From NCBI GenBank assembly GCA_949127695.1, contig CASBQH010000383.1, positions 1 through 14,580 of the forward strand: a stretch of DNA of 14,580 bases, read 5' to 3'. A program made the translations under genes and the position numbers. This stretch comes from Synechococcales cyanobacterium PMM_0073. GTDB lineage: Bacteria > Cyanobacteriota > Cyanobacteriia > Elainellales > Elainellaceae. The notes beneath the pieces were generated by a model. It had not been told where the DNA came from and did no database searches. It saw only the letters and a list, made by a program, of their open reading frames with translations. Below are positions 1 through 7,157 of this stretch, piece by piece; within the stretch, counting starts at the first letter, position 1; every line of letters begins with the position of its first letter.

Positions 1-3
1 CCG

Positions 4-1422
4 CTAGGGACGCTGTAGCGCTGCGGCTGCCGCATTGCCAAATCCATCGCTATCTGCCTCGCCATCTGTGTATTCGGCGTCATCGGCAGCGGAGCTAGGC
101 TGACTGGCGCTCTGACTGGCAGGCTGACTGCTCGCCTCAGCGAGTTTACCCGCTGCGTCAAATTCTGCTAGCTCGTCATCATAGTCTTCGTCGTCATAGT
201 CTTCGTCGTCATAGGCTTCGGCCATGGCCGCCTCGCGGGTCAGACGACGCTCTTCTAAAATTGCCTCCATTTTCAGCGTTTCGGCATCATAGTCATATTT
301 GGCGCTGTCTTTAATGTCGATTTTCCAGCCGGTGAGGCGAGCCGCCAGCCGCACGTTTTGGCCTTCTTTGCCAATGGCGAGGCTGAGCTGATCGTCGGGA
401 ACCAGCACATGCGCCTGTCGCTCGTCGGGATTGATCAGCCGCACTTCCTGGACGCGCGCCGGACTGAGCGCATTGGCAATATAGGTGGCGGGATCAGGCG
501 ACCAGCGAATCACGTCAATTTTCTCGCCGCGCAGCTCATTCACCACCACCTGAATCCGCGAGCCGCGAGCCCCAATGCAGGCTCCCACCGGATCAACATC
601 GCGCTCCAGCGTATCGACAGCAATTTTGGTGCGCGGCCCGACTGAGCGGGAGGGTGGGTTAGCTTCGCGCGCCACAGCCACAATCCGTACAATCTCATCT
701 TCAATTTCAGGAACTTCAGTGGCGAATAGATCCACCACTAAACCGGCATCAGCACGGGACACCAGCAGCTGAGGGCCTCGGTGTGAGCCTTCCAGCACTT
801 TTTTGAGAAAGACCTTAAAGGTGGCGTTGGCGCGGTAGTTGTCGTTGGGCAGCTGATCCCGCTTCGGCAGCTCGGCTTCTACTTCGGGCTGACCAAAGCC
901 GCTGCTCAAGGCCATCACCACTGACTGTCGCTCAAACCGCAGCACCCGCGCCTGCAAGACCGTGCCTTCAACTTCCTGGAACTCTTCTTGAATCAGCTTG
1001 CGCTGCTGGTCTCGCAGCTTTTGCGCCAGCACCTGCTTGGTTTGAATCGCCGCCATTCGGCCAAACTCGCCTTGCTCAGGCGTCACATCTAGCACCACCG
1101 TATCGCCTAGCTGGGCTTCGTCGGCCACCTCTTGGACTTCGGCCAGCGAAATCTGGTGATCAGGGTTGTCAACGGCTTCTACGATGGTTTTGCTGGCCAG
1201 CACCCGAAAGCCCTCGTCTTCGACATCTAGCTCCACCTCAAAATTGACGAAATACTCTTCGTCAAAGCTGGCCAGATCAGGCCGATGGGTGCGGCGATAG
1301 CGTTCGTAGCCTTTGAGCAATGCCTCGCGCAGCGCCGCCTGAACCGCCTGTTTGGGCAAGTTACGGTCGCGGCTGATGCTGTCAATCATCTCTTGCAGCC
1401 CAGGTAGTGTAACCATTGACAT
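4..1422 (-). CDS. nusA: Transcription termination/antitermination factor NusA
   Basis: NusA binds RNA polymerase and nascent RNA, and modulates pausing, termination and antitermination. The 472-residue protein shows an N-terminal polymerase-binding domain (about 1-130), an S1 domain (about 148-222), and two KH domains with GxxG loops at GARG (284-287) and GKEG (351-354); the second lies in LAIGKEGQNVRLAARLTGW. The tail (about 400-472) is not typical globular sequence: an acidic repeat of DDEDY type (404-418) is followed by Ser/Gln/Ala-rich sequence. The ATG at 1420-1422 is preceded by AAGGAGG at 8 nt spacing; Met3 would be too far away. It lies 89 nt after rimP on the same strand, the usual rimP-nusA order, and ylxR-infB would be expected beyond the left edge. 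The stop codon is at 4-6, so the gene is complete. Confidence 0.97.
   Translation of the reverse strand: MSMVTLPGLQEMIDSISRDRNLPKQAVQAALREALLKGYERYRRTHRPDLASFDEEYFVNFEVELDVEDEGFRVLASKTIVEAVDNPDHQISLAEVQEVADEAQLGDTVVLDVTPEQGEFGRMAAIQTKQVLAQKLRDQQRKLIQEEFQEVEGTVLQARVLRFERQSVVMALSSGFGQPEVEAELPKRDQLPNDNYRANATFKVFLKKVLEGSHRGPQLLVSRADAGLVVDLFATEVPEIEDEIVRIVAVAREANPPSRSVGPRTKIAVDTLERDVDPVGACIGARGSRIQVVVNELRGEKIDVIRWSPDPATYIANALSPARVQEVRLINPDERQAHVLVPDDQLSLAIGKEGQNVRLAARLTGWKIDIKDSAKYDYDAETLKMEAILEERRLTREAAMAEAYDDEDYDDEDYDDELAEFDAAGKLAEASSQPASQSASQPSSAADDAEYTDGEADSDGFGNAAAAALQRP
173..220 (-). repeat. Tandem 15-nt repeat in the nusA acidic tail
   Basis: About three consecutive 15-nt units (plus-strand unit TCGTCATAGTCTTCG; perfect at 191-205, one mismatch at 206-220, a longer variant at 173-190) encode the acidic DDEDY repeats of NusA. 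The near identity at DNA level suggests recent slippage expansion rather than only selection on the amino acids. Confidence 0.8.
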
Positions 1423-1511
1423 GGGAGGAGCCTCCTTCGGAATTACTTCAGAATTATTAGAAATTAGAAAATGGTTGGCAGTATTAAGCTCACAGGACTT
1501 ATCTTGCTCGC

Positions 1512-1973
1512 CTATTCTTGGTTCACCAGCTGCACAGATTCGATCAGCTGCCGGGGAACCGCCACAGTCCGCCCCTTTTGGCTCAAATAGACAGCAGCTT
1601 CATCTCGCTTCATCAGTCGGCCTGCCCAAGAGCTGCTGCCTGCATGAGGTTCAGCAGTCGTAACCACAACCGGAAACCCTTTAAAGGAAATGAACTCGCG
1701 GTCAGTGGTCAGGGAACGAGAGATCCCAGGACTGGAAACCTCTAGCACGTAGGCATCTGGAAGGATATCAGCGGCATCCAGCGCTGCCTCCAGCGCATGG
1801 CTCATCTGCTCACAGTCGCTCAAGCCCGTATCTTGGGACAGATTGCGGACATCGACGCGCAGCACCGGAGGGTGCTGATTGGTTTGGAACACTGCGGCCA
1901 CTACATCTAATCCGAGCTGGTTGGCGACCGGAGCCGCGATCTCAAGGACTTGGGGAATGAGTGGATGGGTCAT
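1512..1973 (-). CDS. rimP: Ribosome maturation factor RimP
   Basis: RimP binds the free 30S subunit and assists its late maturation. The 153-residue protein has the usual two-domain size. It carries the family signature YVLEVSSPGISRSL (75-88), followed by the TTDREFISFKGFPV segment, with the C-terminal SH3-like domain after about residue 95. The ATG at 1971-1973 has no clear Shine-Dalgarno sequence, and the leader after the upstream terminator is only about 54 nt. It sits directly upstream of nusA, which is the conserved bacterial arrangement and supports co-transcription. A TAGAAT hexamer lies about 15 nt before the start codon, but no matching -35 box is seen, so the promoter is not assigned. 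Confidence 0.95.
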   Translation of the reverse strand: MTHPLIPQVLEIAAPVANQLGLDVVAAVFQTNQHPPVLRVDVRNLSQDTGLSDCEQMSHALEAALDAADILPDAYVLEVSSPGISRSLTTDREFISFKGFPVVVTTAEPHAGSSSWAGRLMKRDEAAVYLSQKGRTVAVPRQLIESVQLVNQE

Positions 1974-2027
1974 CAGAGTTGCCGGATTCTAGATGCGGTT
2001 CGCGAGCGATACCGGGCAGGTCAAGCC

Positions 2028-2062
2028 CAATAAAAATAAAAAAAGTGGGCAATCACCCACTT
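2028..2062 (-). terminator. Rho-independent terminator after the 479-aa membrane protein gene
   Basis: Read on the minus strand, AAGTGGG (2056-2062) pairs perfectly with CCCACTT (2043-2049) across a 6-nt loop, followed by a T-rich run of about 14 nt (2028-2044) interrupted by single As. This is a textbook intrinsic terminator. It lies about 115 nt past the stop of the upstream membrane protein gene and about 55 nt before rimP, so it should insulate rimP-nusA from readthrough. Confidence 0.85.
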
Positions 2063-2177
2063 CAAGTAAAATACTTTGCCCAGCCGCTAAGCTAGACGCA
2101 TTTCACCTACAGGCTGTCAAACTCACAGTCTGTCATGCATAAGTTTAGCGTATTGCTCTGGAATTAGTGTGAGCCGC

Positions 2178-3617
2178 TCAGCGTTCAGGCTGAGTCAGCT
2201 TATAAAGCCGACTAGACTGGGCTTGCAGCTGATCGAGATCTTCGGCGGCCAAGCGCTTCACGTAGTTGACTTTGACTTCATCTAGCAGCGCCACCGTCAG
2301 CGACTGAATTTCGTCAGCCGTCTGGCTTTGCTGCAATTCGCTGCTCAGCGTCTCGCTCAGGCGCACCAACAGCTGCCGCAGCAGGGCAATTCCGGCTTCG
2401 TCTTCCAAGACGGTGCGAATGGCTGCATATAGCCCCGTCGAGAGATCGCCAGCCAGCCGCTGGGTGAGGTTGTTGGCAGCGGCGCTGACGCCAGGAAGAT
2501 TTCGCATTCCGGCATAGACGGGCGACTGCTCCAGCAGCTGCGTCGCCCCATAGCTGAGCAGGGTATCTAGCTCAGGCTGAACTTTGGGCAGCACCTCATA
2601 GAGCAGCAGATCGCTGAAATGCTTGGCAATCTCCTCGATTTCGTTGACGCCATTCAAGTCAATGTAGTTAGAGCGCAACAGCCAGCGCGTGATCTCACCC
2701 CGGCGAATTAGATCTTGAGCTTGATCAATCAGCCGTAGCACTACCATCTCGGTCAGTTCAATGGCGATATGGGCAATTAGGCTCCGCAGAATCCGGCGTT
2801 CAATCGGCTGGAAGTTGACCAACCGCGACTGATTGAGCCGAACCACGACAGGAATAATCCGCAGCCAGCGCCAGAACGGCAGCAGCAGTGGCAGATCATA
2901 GCTGCGCCAAATCACGGCATCTAGCCAGGACTTATGCTGATGGTACTGTTTTAGGTAAAGGGTGCGGGCGACAAACTCAGCGGCAAACAGCCCCATAAAC
3001 CACAGATCAATCTGCCAGAAGCGGTCGATGAATCTGCCGTTTTCGCCGATATTGCGGTAGTAGGCGGTGGCCAGCAATGGCTCAATTTCGCCCTGGAAAA
3101 ACTGGATCGAAGCCTCCCAGCCTTGACGGCTAAGGTAGTCCTGGCTCCAAAACCTTGTGAAAGCTTCTTTGGAAGACTCCAGCCCGATCTGCCGCCGCAT
3201 CCGGTTTTTGATCCGCTCCAGCGTGCCGGACTGGTCGCTGGCAGCAAACGGGTTTTCGGTGATCAAATCAACGCTTAAGCCTTGGAGCTGACTCAGCTTG
3301 GGCGCGACTTCTGGTGACTGTAAGCCCGTCAGCGCCACCTGATTTTCGAGTTCTCGCACGGCTTCTAGATAGGCATCGGTGAGCCGGTGCGACTCAATCC
3401 CCTTAAACTGCTCGCCGTACCGTTCAGTCAGCTGCGGGAAATGCTTCAGATAAAAGTTGCGCCAGGGAATATAGCTGAGGTCAAACAGCACTAGGCCAAA
3501 GTTCAGCAGCACCAGCATCGCCATCACCCGCTCAAACCAGAGCCTGCGAGGCTTGCGACTAGGGATCACCCGACGATTTGCCTGATTCCTGCTGCCCGCT
3601 TGCAGTTGCCTTGCCAT
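2178..3617 (-). CDS. Conserved cyanobacterial membrane protein of unknown function, voltage-sensor-like helices
   Basis: This 479-residue protein has no function I can name; from memory it resembles uncharacterised cyanobacterial proteins. A basic N-terminus (to about 26) precedes a hydrophobic helix (27-50). A soluble, partly helical insert covers about 51-198. A second membrane segment (200-222) has D204, E214 and R218. A third (231-248) has D233 and D241. It runs into an amphipathic basic stretch, WRWLRIIPVVVRLNQSRLVN (249-268), with R250, R253, R260 and R265. The remainder (about 270-479) is predicted helical and soluble, with repeated amphipathic segments. The acidic S2/S3 and arginine-bearing S4 pattern recalls the voltage-sensor fold of ion channels, but no pore helix or selectivity filter follows. 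The ATG at 3617 is the first Met of a plausible basic N-terminus; no strong Shine-Dalgarno is visible. It diverges from the hydrolase gene across 133 nt. Confidence 0.8.
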   Translation of the reverse strand: MARQLQAGSRNQANRRVIPSRKPRRLWFERVMAMLVLLNFGLVLFDLSYIPWRNFYLKHFPQLTERYGEQFKGIESHRLTDAYLEAVRELENQVALTGLQSPEVAPKLSQLQGLSVDLITENPFAASDQSGTLERIKNRMRRQIGLESSKEAFTRFWSQDYLSRQGWEASIQFFQGEIEPLLATAYYRNIGENGRFIDRFWQIDLWFMGLFAAEFVARTLYLKQYHQHKSWLDAVIWRSYDLPLLLPFWRWLRIIPVVVRLNQSRLVNFQPIERRILRSLIAHIAIELTEMVVLRLIDQAQDLIRRGEITRWLLRSNYIDLNGVNEIEEIAKHFSDLLLYEVLPKVQPELDTLLSYGATQLLEQSPVYAGMRNLPGVSAAANNLTQRLAGDLSTGLYAAIRTVLEDEAGIALLRQLLVRLSETLSSELQQSQTADEIQSLTVALLDEVKVNYVKRLAAEDLDQLQAQSSRLYKLTQPER

Positions 3618-3750
3618 TGCCGCATCCTACCCTGTTACTCTCCGACAGTAGCTTATCTCTCCTGCTTCAGAGCCGCCGCCTCAAAATATCTGGCTCAATC
3701 TACCCGCGCTAAGATAATTAACATAGCGTTACACAAAGAGCTGAGCCGTT
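3618..3750. promoter_or_regulatory. Divergent intergenic region
   Basis: These 133 nt separate the start codons of the minus-strand membrane protein and the plus-strand hydrolase and must hold both promoters. An AT-rich patch (AAGATAATTAACAT, about 3710-3723) could contain a -10 element for the hydrolase. I could not pair it with a convincing -35 box, so no individual promoter is called. Confidence 0.4.
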
Positions 3751-4659
3751 ATGCAAACCGCAGTTTCTGGCATTGATTCTGGCCTCTACTGGACTTGGTG
3801 CAGTCAGTCCATTTACTACGTGCGGGCGGGGCAACCTCAGCCGCATCGACCGCCGCTGCTGCTGGTGCATGGCTTCGGCGCTTCCACCGATCACTGGCGC
3901 AAAAATATTCAGGGGCTGAGCCAAGATTTTGAGGTCTGGGCAATTGATCTGCTGGGCTTTGGCCGCTCTACCAAAGCTGACGTGGAGTACGGAGGCGATC
4001 TCTGGCGCGACCAGCTGCATGATTTTATTGCTGAAGTGATTGGCCAACCGGCAGTGCTAGCGGGCAACTCGCTGGGAGGCTATGCGGCGCTCTGCTTGGC
4101 GGCTCAGCGGCCAGAGTCGGCAGCAGGGCTAATTTTGCTGAACCCAGCAGGGCCGTTCACCGAAGCTCAGGCAGCTAAGCCTGATCCGGTTCGCGAAGGG
4201 CTGGGCAACCTGAGTCGTTCTTTGCTGCTGCTGCCGCTGCCGAGCTGGCTGTTGTTTCAGTATGTGCGGCAAAAATCGATGATTCGCAAAACGCTGGAGA
4301 AAGTCTATCTCGACCAGACTGCTATTACCGATCAGCTGATTGAAGATCTCTACCGGCCTTCTTGTGATCCGGGGGCAGCCACCGTATTTGCGGCAGTTTT
4401 TAAGTCGCCTCAGGGCGAAAAAAACGACGTGCTGCTGAGCCAGCTCACCTGCCCGCTGCTGATGCTCTGGGGCGAGGGCGATCCCTGGATGAACAGCCGC
4501 AGTCGGGGGGCAAAATTCCGCGAGCATTACCCGCAGCTGACCGAATACTATTTGCAGGCCGGCCATTGCCCGCACGACGAGCTGCCTGATCAGGTGAATC
4601 CGCTGATTCGCGATTGGCTGCTTGAGCTGCCCAATTCGGCCAGAGATTCGGTAGGCTAG
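3751..4659 (+). CDS. Alpha/beta-fold hydrolase, pheophytinase/chlorophyll dephytylase-like
   Basis: The 302-residue protein is a serine hydrolase of the alpha/beta fold. The oxyanion-hole motif HGFG is at 40-43, and the nucleophile elbow GNSLGG (105-110) places the catalytic serine at 107. The acid is probably D244 in GEGDPW, and the base H272 in AGHCPHDE. A cap region of about 140-215 is rich in Leu and Arg. The GNSLGGY elbow and AGHCPHDE histidine motif are those I associate with plant pheophytinase and chlorophyll dephytylase relatives, and many cyanobacteria carry such genes. The substrate is therefore perhaps a phytyl ester of a chlorophyll derivative, but esterase or lipase activity on other substrates is equally open. 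There is no signal peptide. It lies 95 nt upstream of vipp1 on the same strand, so both may serve the thylakoid membrane. Confidence 0.9.
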   Translation: MQTAVSGIDSGLYWTWCSQSIYYVRAGQPQPHRPPLLLVHGFGASTDHWRKNIQGLSQDFEVWAIDLLGFGRSTKADVEYGGDLWRDQLHDFIAEVIGQPAVLAGNSLGGYAALCLAAQRPESAAGLILLNPAGPFTEAQAAKPDPVREGLGNLSRSLLLLPLPSWLLFQYVRQKSMIRKTLEKVYLDQTAITDQLIEDLYRPSCDPGAATVFAAVFKSPQGEKNDVLLSQLTCPLLMLWGEGDPWMNSRSRGAKFREHYPQLTEYYLQAGHCPHDELPDQVNPLIRDWLLELPNSARDSVG

Positions 4660-4711
4660 AGAGTAAAGATTTTGCAAATTGCTTTTAGATTAAATTCTTA
4701 GCGATAGCCGT

Positions 4712-4731
4712 TGACCTCGTATGACCTCGTA
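4712..4731 (+). repeat. Perfect 10-bp tandem duplication upstream of vipp1
   Basis: TGACCTCGTA occurs twice head-to-tail, ending 23 nt before the vipp1 ATG. It may be a binding site for a regulator or a small slippage duplication. It lies in the leader or core promoter of vipp1; which of these depends on the unknown transcription start. Confidence 0.7.
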
Positions 4732-4754
4732 CACCCGAAAGGAAGATTAGAGTC

Positions 4755-5522
4755 ATGGGACTATTTGACCGCGTAAGCCGCTTGGTTCGAGCCAATATTA
4801 ACGACGCCGTCAGCAAGGCTGAAGATCCAGAGAAAATTCTGGAGCAGGCGATCATTGACATGCAGGAAGACTTGGTGCAGCTGCGGCAGGCTGTGGCCAC
4901 CGCCATCGCCAGCCAAAAGCGCACCCAGCAGCAGTATCAGCAAGCCCAGACTGAAGCCGACAACTGGCAGCGTCGGGCGCAGCTGGCCTTGCAAAAGGGT
5001 GACGAGAACTTGGCACGCGAAGCCCTCAGCCGCAAAAAAGTTCAGTCTGAGAGCGCCACCGCCATGAAAACCCAGCTCGATCAGCAGGCGGGTACGGTGG
5101 ATACGCTGAAGCGCAACCTGATTGCCCTAGAAGGCAAAATCTCGGAGGCTAAAACCAAGAAAGACATGCTCAAGGCCAGAGCGGGTGCGGCCAAAGCCAA
5201 CGAGCAGCTGCAAAAGGCCGTGGGCAACATGGGCACCGGCAGCGCCATGAGCGCCTTTGAGCGGATGGAAGAGAAAGTGCTGCAAATGGAGGCCAAGTCG
5301 CAGGCTGCTGCCGAGCTGGCTGGGGCTGACTTAGAGAGCCAGTTTTCGATGCTGGAGTCAGGCAGCAACGTAGATGACGAGCTAGCCGCCATGAAGGCGC
5401 AGCTGCTGGGCGGAGCCGCTCCCAGTCAGGCGCAGCTGCCCAGCAACCCCACCGCAGCCCCCAAAGATGCCGCAGTGGATGCCGAGCTAGAAGCGCTGAA
5501 GACCCAGCTCGACCAGCTCTAG
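4755..5522 (+). CDS. vipp1: Vipp1/IM30, ESCRT-III-like thylakoid membrane protein (PspA family)
   Basis: Vipp1 forms rings and rods on membranes and is needed for thylakoid biogenesis and repair. The 255-residue protein opens with the amphipathic membrane-binding helix MGLFDRVSRLVRANINDAVS. Long coiled-coil helices follow to about residue 218, including EDPEKILEQAIIDMQEDL (23-40). A Pro/Ala/Gln-rich linker (219-237) leads to an extra C-terminal helix AAVDAELEALKTQLDQL (239-255). That last helix separates Vipp1 from PspA, which ends near residue 220; the linker and helix here argue for true Vipp1. The ATG follows GGAAG at about 8 nt. A terminator directly downstream suggests transcription ends after this gene. 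Its own promoter probably lies in the 95-nt gap after the hydrolase. Confidence 0.95.
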   Translation: MGLFDRVSRLVRANINDAVSKAEDPEKILEQAIIDMQEDLVQLRQAVATAIASQKRTQQQYQQAQTEADNWQRRAQLALQKGDENLAREALSRKKVQSESATAMKTQLDQQAGTVDTLKRNLIALEGKISEAKTKKDMLKARAGAAKANEQLQKAVGNMGTGSAMSAFERMEEKVLQMEAKSQAAAELAGADLESQFSMLESGSNVDDELAAMKAQLLGGAAPSQAQLPSNPTAAPKDAAVDAELEALKTQLDQL

Positions 5523-5543
5523 CGCTCAATCGTTGATCAATCT

Positions 5544-5574
5544 AGCGGTGGGGAGAGGGCTCCTCGCCGCTTTT
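5544..5574 (+). terminator. Rho-independent terminator of vipp1
   Basis: A 12-bp stem (5544-5555 with 5560-5571, including two G-T wobbles) closes a 4-nt loop (AGGG) and runs into TTTT (5571-5574). It begins 22 nt after the vipp1 stop codon. The stem is strong; the T-run is short, so termination may be incomplete. Confidence 0.75.
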
Positions 5575-5649
5575 ACGATCTATGGCTCCACAGAAGCAAT
5601 CTGGGCAGTAAGCTAGATAGGAGCAATCCTCAGGCTTTTGTCTTTCAGT

Positions 5650-5979
5650 ATGAGCAGCGTTATTGTTCTCTCCGACTCCGAGTTTTCTACAGAAGTTTTA
5701 GCAGCCTCACAGCCCGTTCTGGTCTATTTTTGGGCGACCTGGTGTGGGCCTTGTCGGCTGATGTCGCCAGCGGTGGAAGCGGTCGCCAGCCAGTATGGTG
5801 AGCAGCTGAAGGTGGTCAAAATGGAAATTGACCCCAATCCCGCCACCGTGGCTGAATATAAAGTTGAGGGCGTGCCAGCCCTGCGGCTGTTTCAAAACGG
5901 CGAAGTGATTGAGTCTACCGAGGGCGCAATGAATCGCCAGAAGCTGGAAAGCTTGCTGAGCGCCCATTTGTCAAACTAG
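5650..5979 (+). CDS. Thioredoxin, cyanobacterial x-type (TrxB/slr1139-like)
   Basis: A small cytosolic dithiol-disulfide oxidoreductase of 109 residues. The active site WCGPC (31-35) has redox cysteines C32 and C35, the preceding strand VLVYFWAT is canonical, and the cis-proline is P76 in VEGVPAL. The segment WCGPCRLMSPAVEAV and the later EIDPNPATVAEYKVEGVPALRLF resemble the Synechocystis x-type thioredoxin slr1139 as I remember it, more than m-type TrxA. The start chosen is ATG 5650, because MSSVIVLSDSEF aligns with the family N-terminus. A TTG at 5638 would add four residues and sits about 14 nt after a TAGGAG, so it cannot be excluded. The stop codon overlaps the GGAG ribosome-binding site of the next gene, 11 nt downstream, indicating co-transcription and coupled translation. 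The reductase partner is not in the window. Confidence 0.95.
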   Translation: MSSVIVLSDSEFSTEVLAASQPVLVYFWATWCGPCRLMSPAVEAVASQYGEQLKVVKMEIDPNPATVAEYKVEGVPALRLFQNGEVIESTEGAMNRQKLESLLSAHLSN

Positions 5980-5990
5980 GAGCCTCCGCC

Positions 5991-7157
5991 ATGCAGATTT
6001 CTGATCGCCTCCAGCCGCTCCAGACCAACGTATTTGCCGATATGGATCGCGCCAAAGCGGCGGCAAGAGCTGCCGGACGCGAGATTATTGACCTGTCGCT
6101 AGGCTCTGCCGATCTGCCGCCGCCGCCGCATGTGCTGAACGCGATCACCGAGTCTTTGCCCGACTCGCAGACCCACGGCTATCTGCTGTTTCACGGCACT
6201 CAACCCTTTCGGCAGGCAGCCGCCCAGTGGTATCAGCAGAAATTTGGGCTAGCGGTCGATCCCGAAACCGAAGTGCTGCCGCTGATTGGCTCCCAGGAAG
6301 GCACAGGCCATCTGCCGCTGGCGGTGCTAAATCCGGGCGACTTTGCGCTGCTGCTTGTTCCAGGCTATCCCTCTCATGCGGGCGGCGTCTACTTGGCGGG
6401 CGGGCAGGTTTACCGGATGCCGCTCTTGGCCGAGCAAAATTATCTGCCTGTGTTTGCCGATATCCCGGCTCAGGTGCTGGCTCAGGCCAAGCTGATGGTA
6501 CTGAGCTATCCGCATAACCCGACGACAGCTACGGCTTCACTGGCCTTTTTTCAACAAGCGGTTGAGTTCGCCCAGCAGCAGGGGCTGGTGCTGGCGCATG
6601 ACTTTCCTTATGTGGATCTCTATTTTGCTGGCTCGCCGCCCCCTTCCATTCTGCAAGCTGACCCAGAAAAAACCTGCTCCATTGAGTTTTTTACGCTCTC
6701 TAAGTCCTACAACATGGGCGGCTTCCGAGTTGGCTATGCAATTGGCAATGCCCAGCTGATTCGCGCTCTGCGGCAGGTTAAGGCCGTCGTAGATTTTAAC
6801 CAGTATCTCGGTATTTTGAACGGGGCGGCGGCGGCGCTCAGCGGCTCACAGGCAACTGTCACAGCCACCGTCGAGACCTTTCGCCAGCGGCGAGATGCCT
6901 TTGTGGAGGCTTTGAGTCAAATTGGCTGGGCAGTACCCACGCCCGAAGCGACGATGTATATTTGGGCCAAGCTGCCGCAAGCTTGGGCAACCGATTCGCT
7001 GGGGTTTTGCACGCAGCTCGTCGAGCAAACTGGAGTTGCAGCAGCGCCAGGGTCAGGGTTCGGGAAAGCAGGTGAGGGCTATGTCAGATTTGCGCTGGTG
7101 CATGAGCCGCAGATTCTTCAGCAGGCGGTCACGCGGATCGCAGAGTTCTTGGCTTAG
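5991..7157 (+). CDS. PLP-dependent class I/II aminotransferase, LL-diaminopimelate aminotransferase-like
   Basis: The 388-residue cytosolic enzyme has fold type I aminotransferase landmarks: substrate-loop GSQEGTG (100-106), PHNPT (174-178, with the PLP-contacting N176), D204 in LAHDFPY, the Schiff-base lysine K238 in SKSYNMGGFRVGY, and the carboxylate-binding R366 in YVRFAL. It resembles proteins often annotated as LL-diaminopimelate aminotransferase in cyanobacteria. It lacks the NPTG tetrapeptide of many relatives (NPTT here) and is shorter than true DapL at about 410 residues. The amino-acid substrate is therefore uncertain: LL-DAP, alanine, aspartate or another. The ATG is preceded by GGAG at 8 nt overlapping the thioredoxin stop. 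The last 77 nt are also the start of the carboxypeptidase gene in another frame. Confidence 0.92.
   Translation: MQISDRLQPLQTNVFADMDRAKAAARAAGREIIDLSLGSADLPPPPHVLNAITESLPDSQTHGYLLFHGTQPFRQAAAQWYQQKFGLAVDPETEVLPLIGSQEGTGHLPLAVLNPGDFALLLVPGYPSHAGGVYLAGGQVYRMPLLAEQNYLPVFADIPAQVLAQAKLMVLSYPHNPTTATASLAFFQQAVEFAQQQGLVLAHDFPYVDLYFAGSPPPSILQADPEKTCSIEFFTLSKSYNMGGFRVGYAIGNAQLIRALRQVKAVVDFNQYLGILNGAAAALSGSQATVTATVETFRQRRDAFVEALSQIGWAVPTPEATMYIWAKLPQAWATDSLGFCTQLVEQTGVAAAPGSGFGKAGEGYVRFALVHEPQILQQAVTRIAEFLA

Noticed and set aside
1423..1440. AGGAG-G-CTCCT palindrome at the nusA ribosome-binding site as a translational switch
   Set aside because: The arms are too close to form a stable RNA hairpin, since the loop would be one base; a weaker stem with a larger loop has only about three pairs.
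4129..4677. Long minus-strand open frame (182 codons) opposite the hydrolase gene
   Set aside because: It is antisense to a clear alpha/beta hydrolase; its Gln/Arg-rich composition is what a GC-rich antisense frame gives.
5170..5529. Minus-strand open frame of 119 codons opposite vipp1
   Set aside because: It is antisense to a well-conserved gene and has no recognisable domain.
6922..7080. Extension of the dacB frame upstream of 7081
   Set aside because: This would overlap the aminotransferase by more than 230 nt and add residues before the N-region that do not look like a signal peptide; the AGGTGAGGG site supports 7081.
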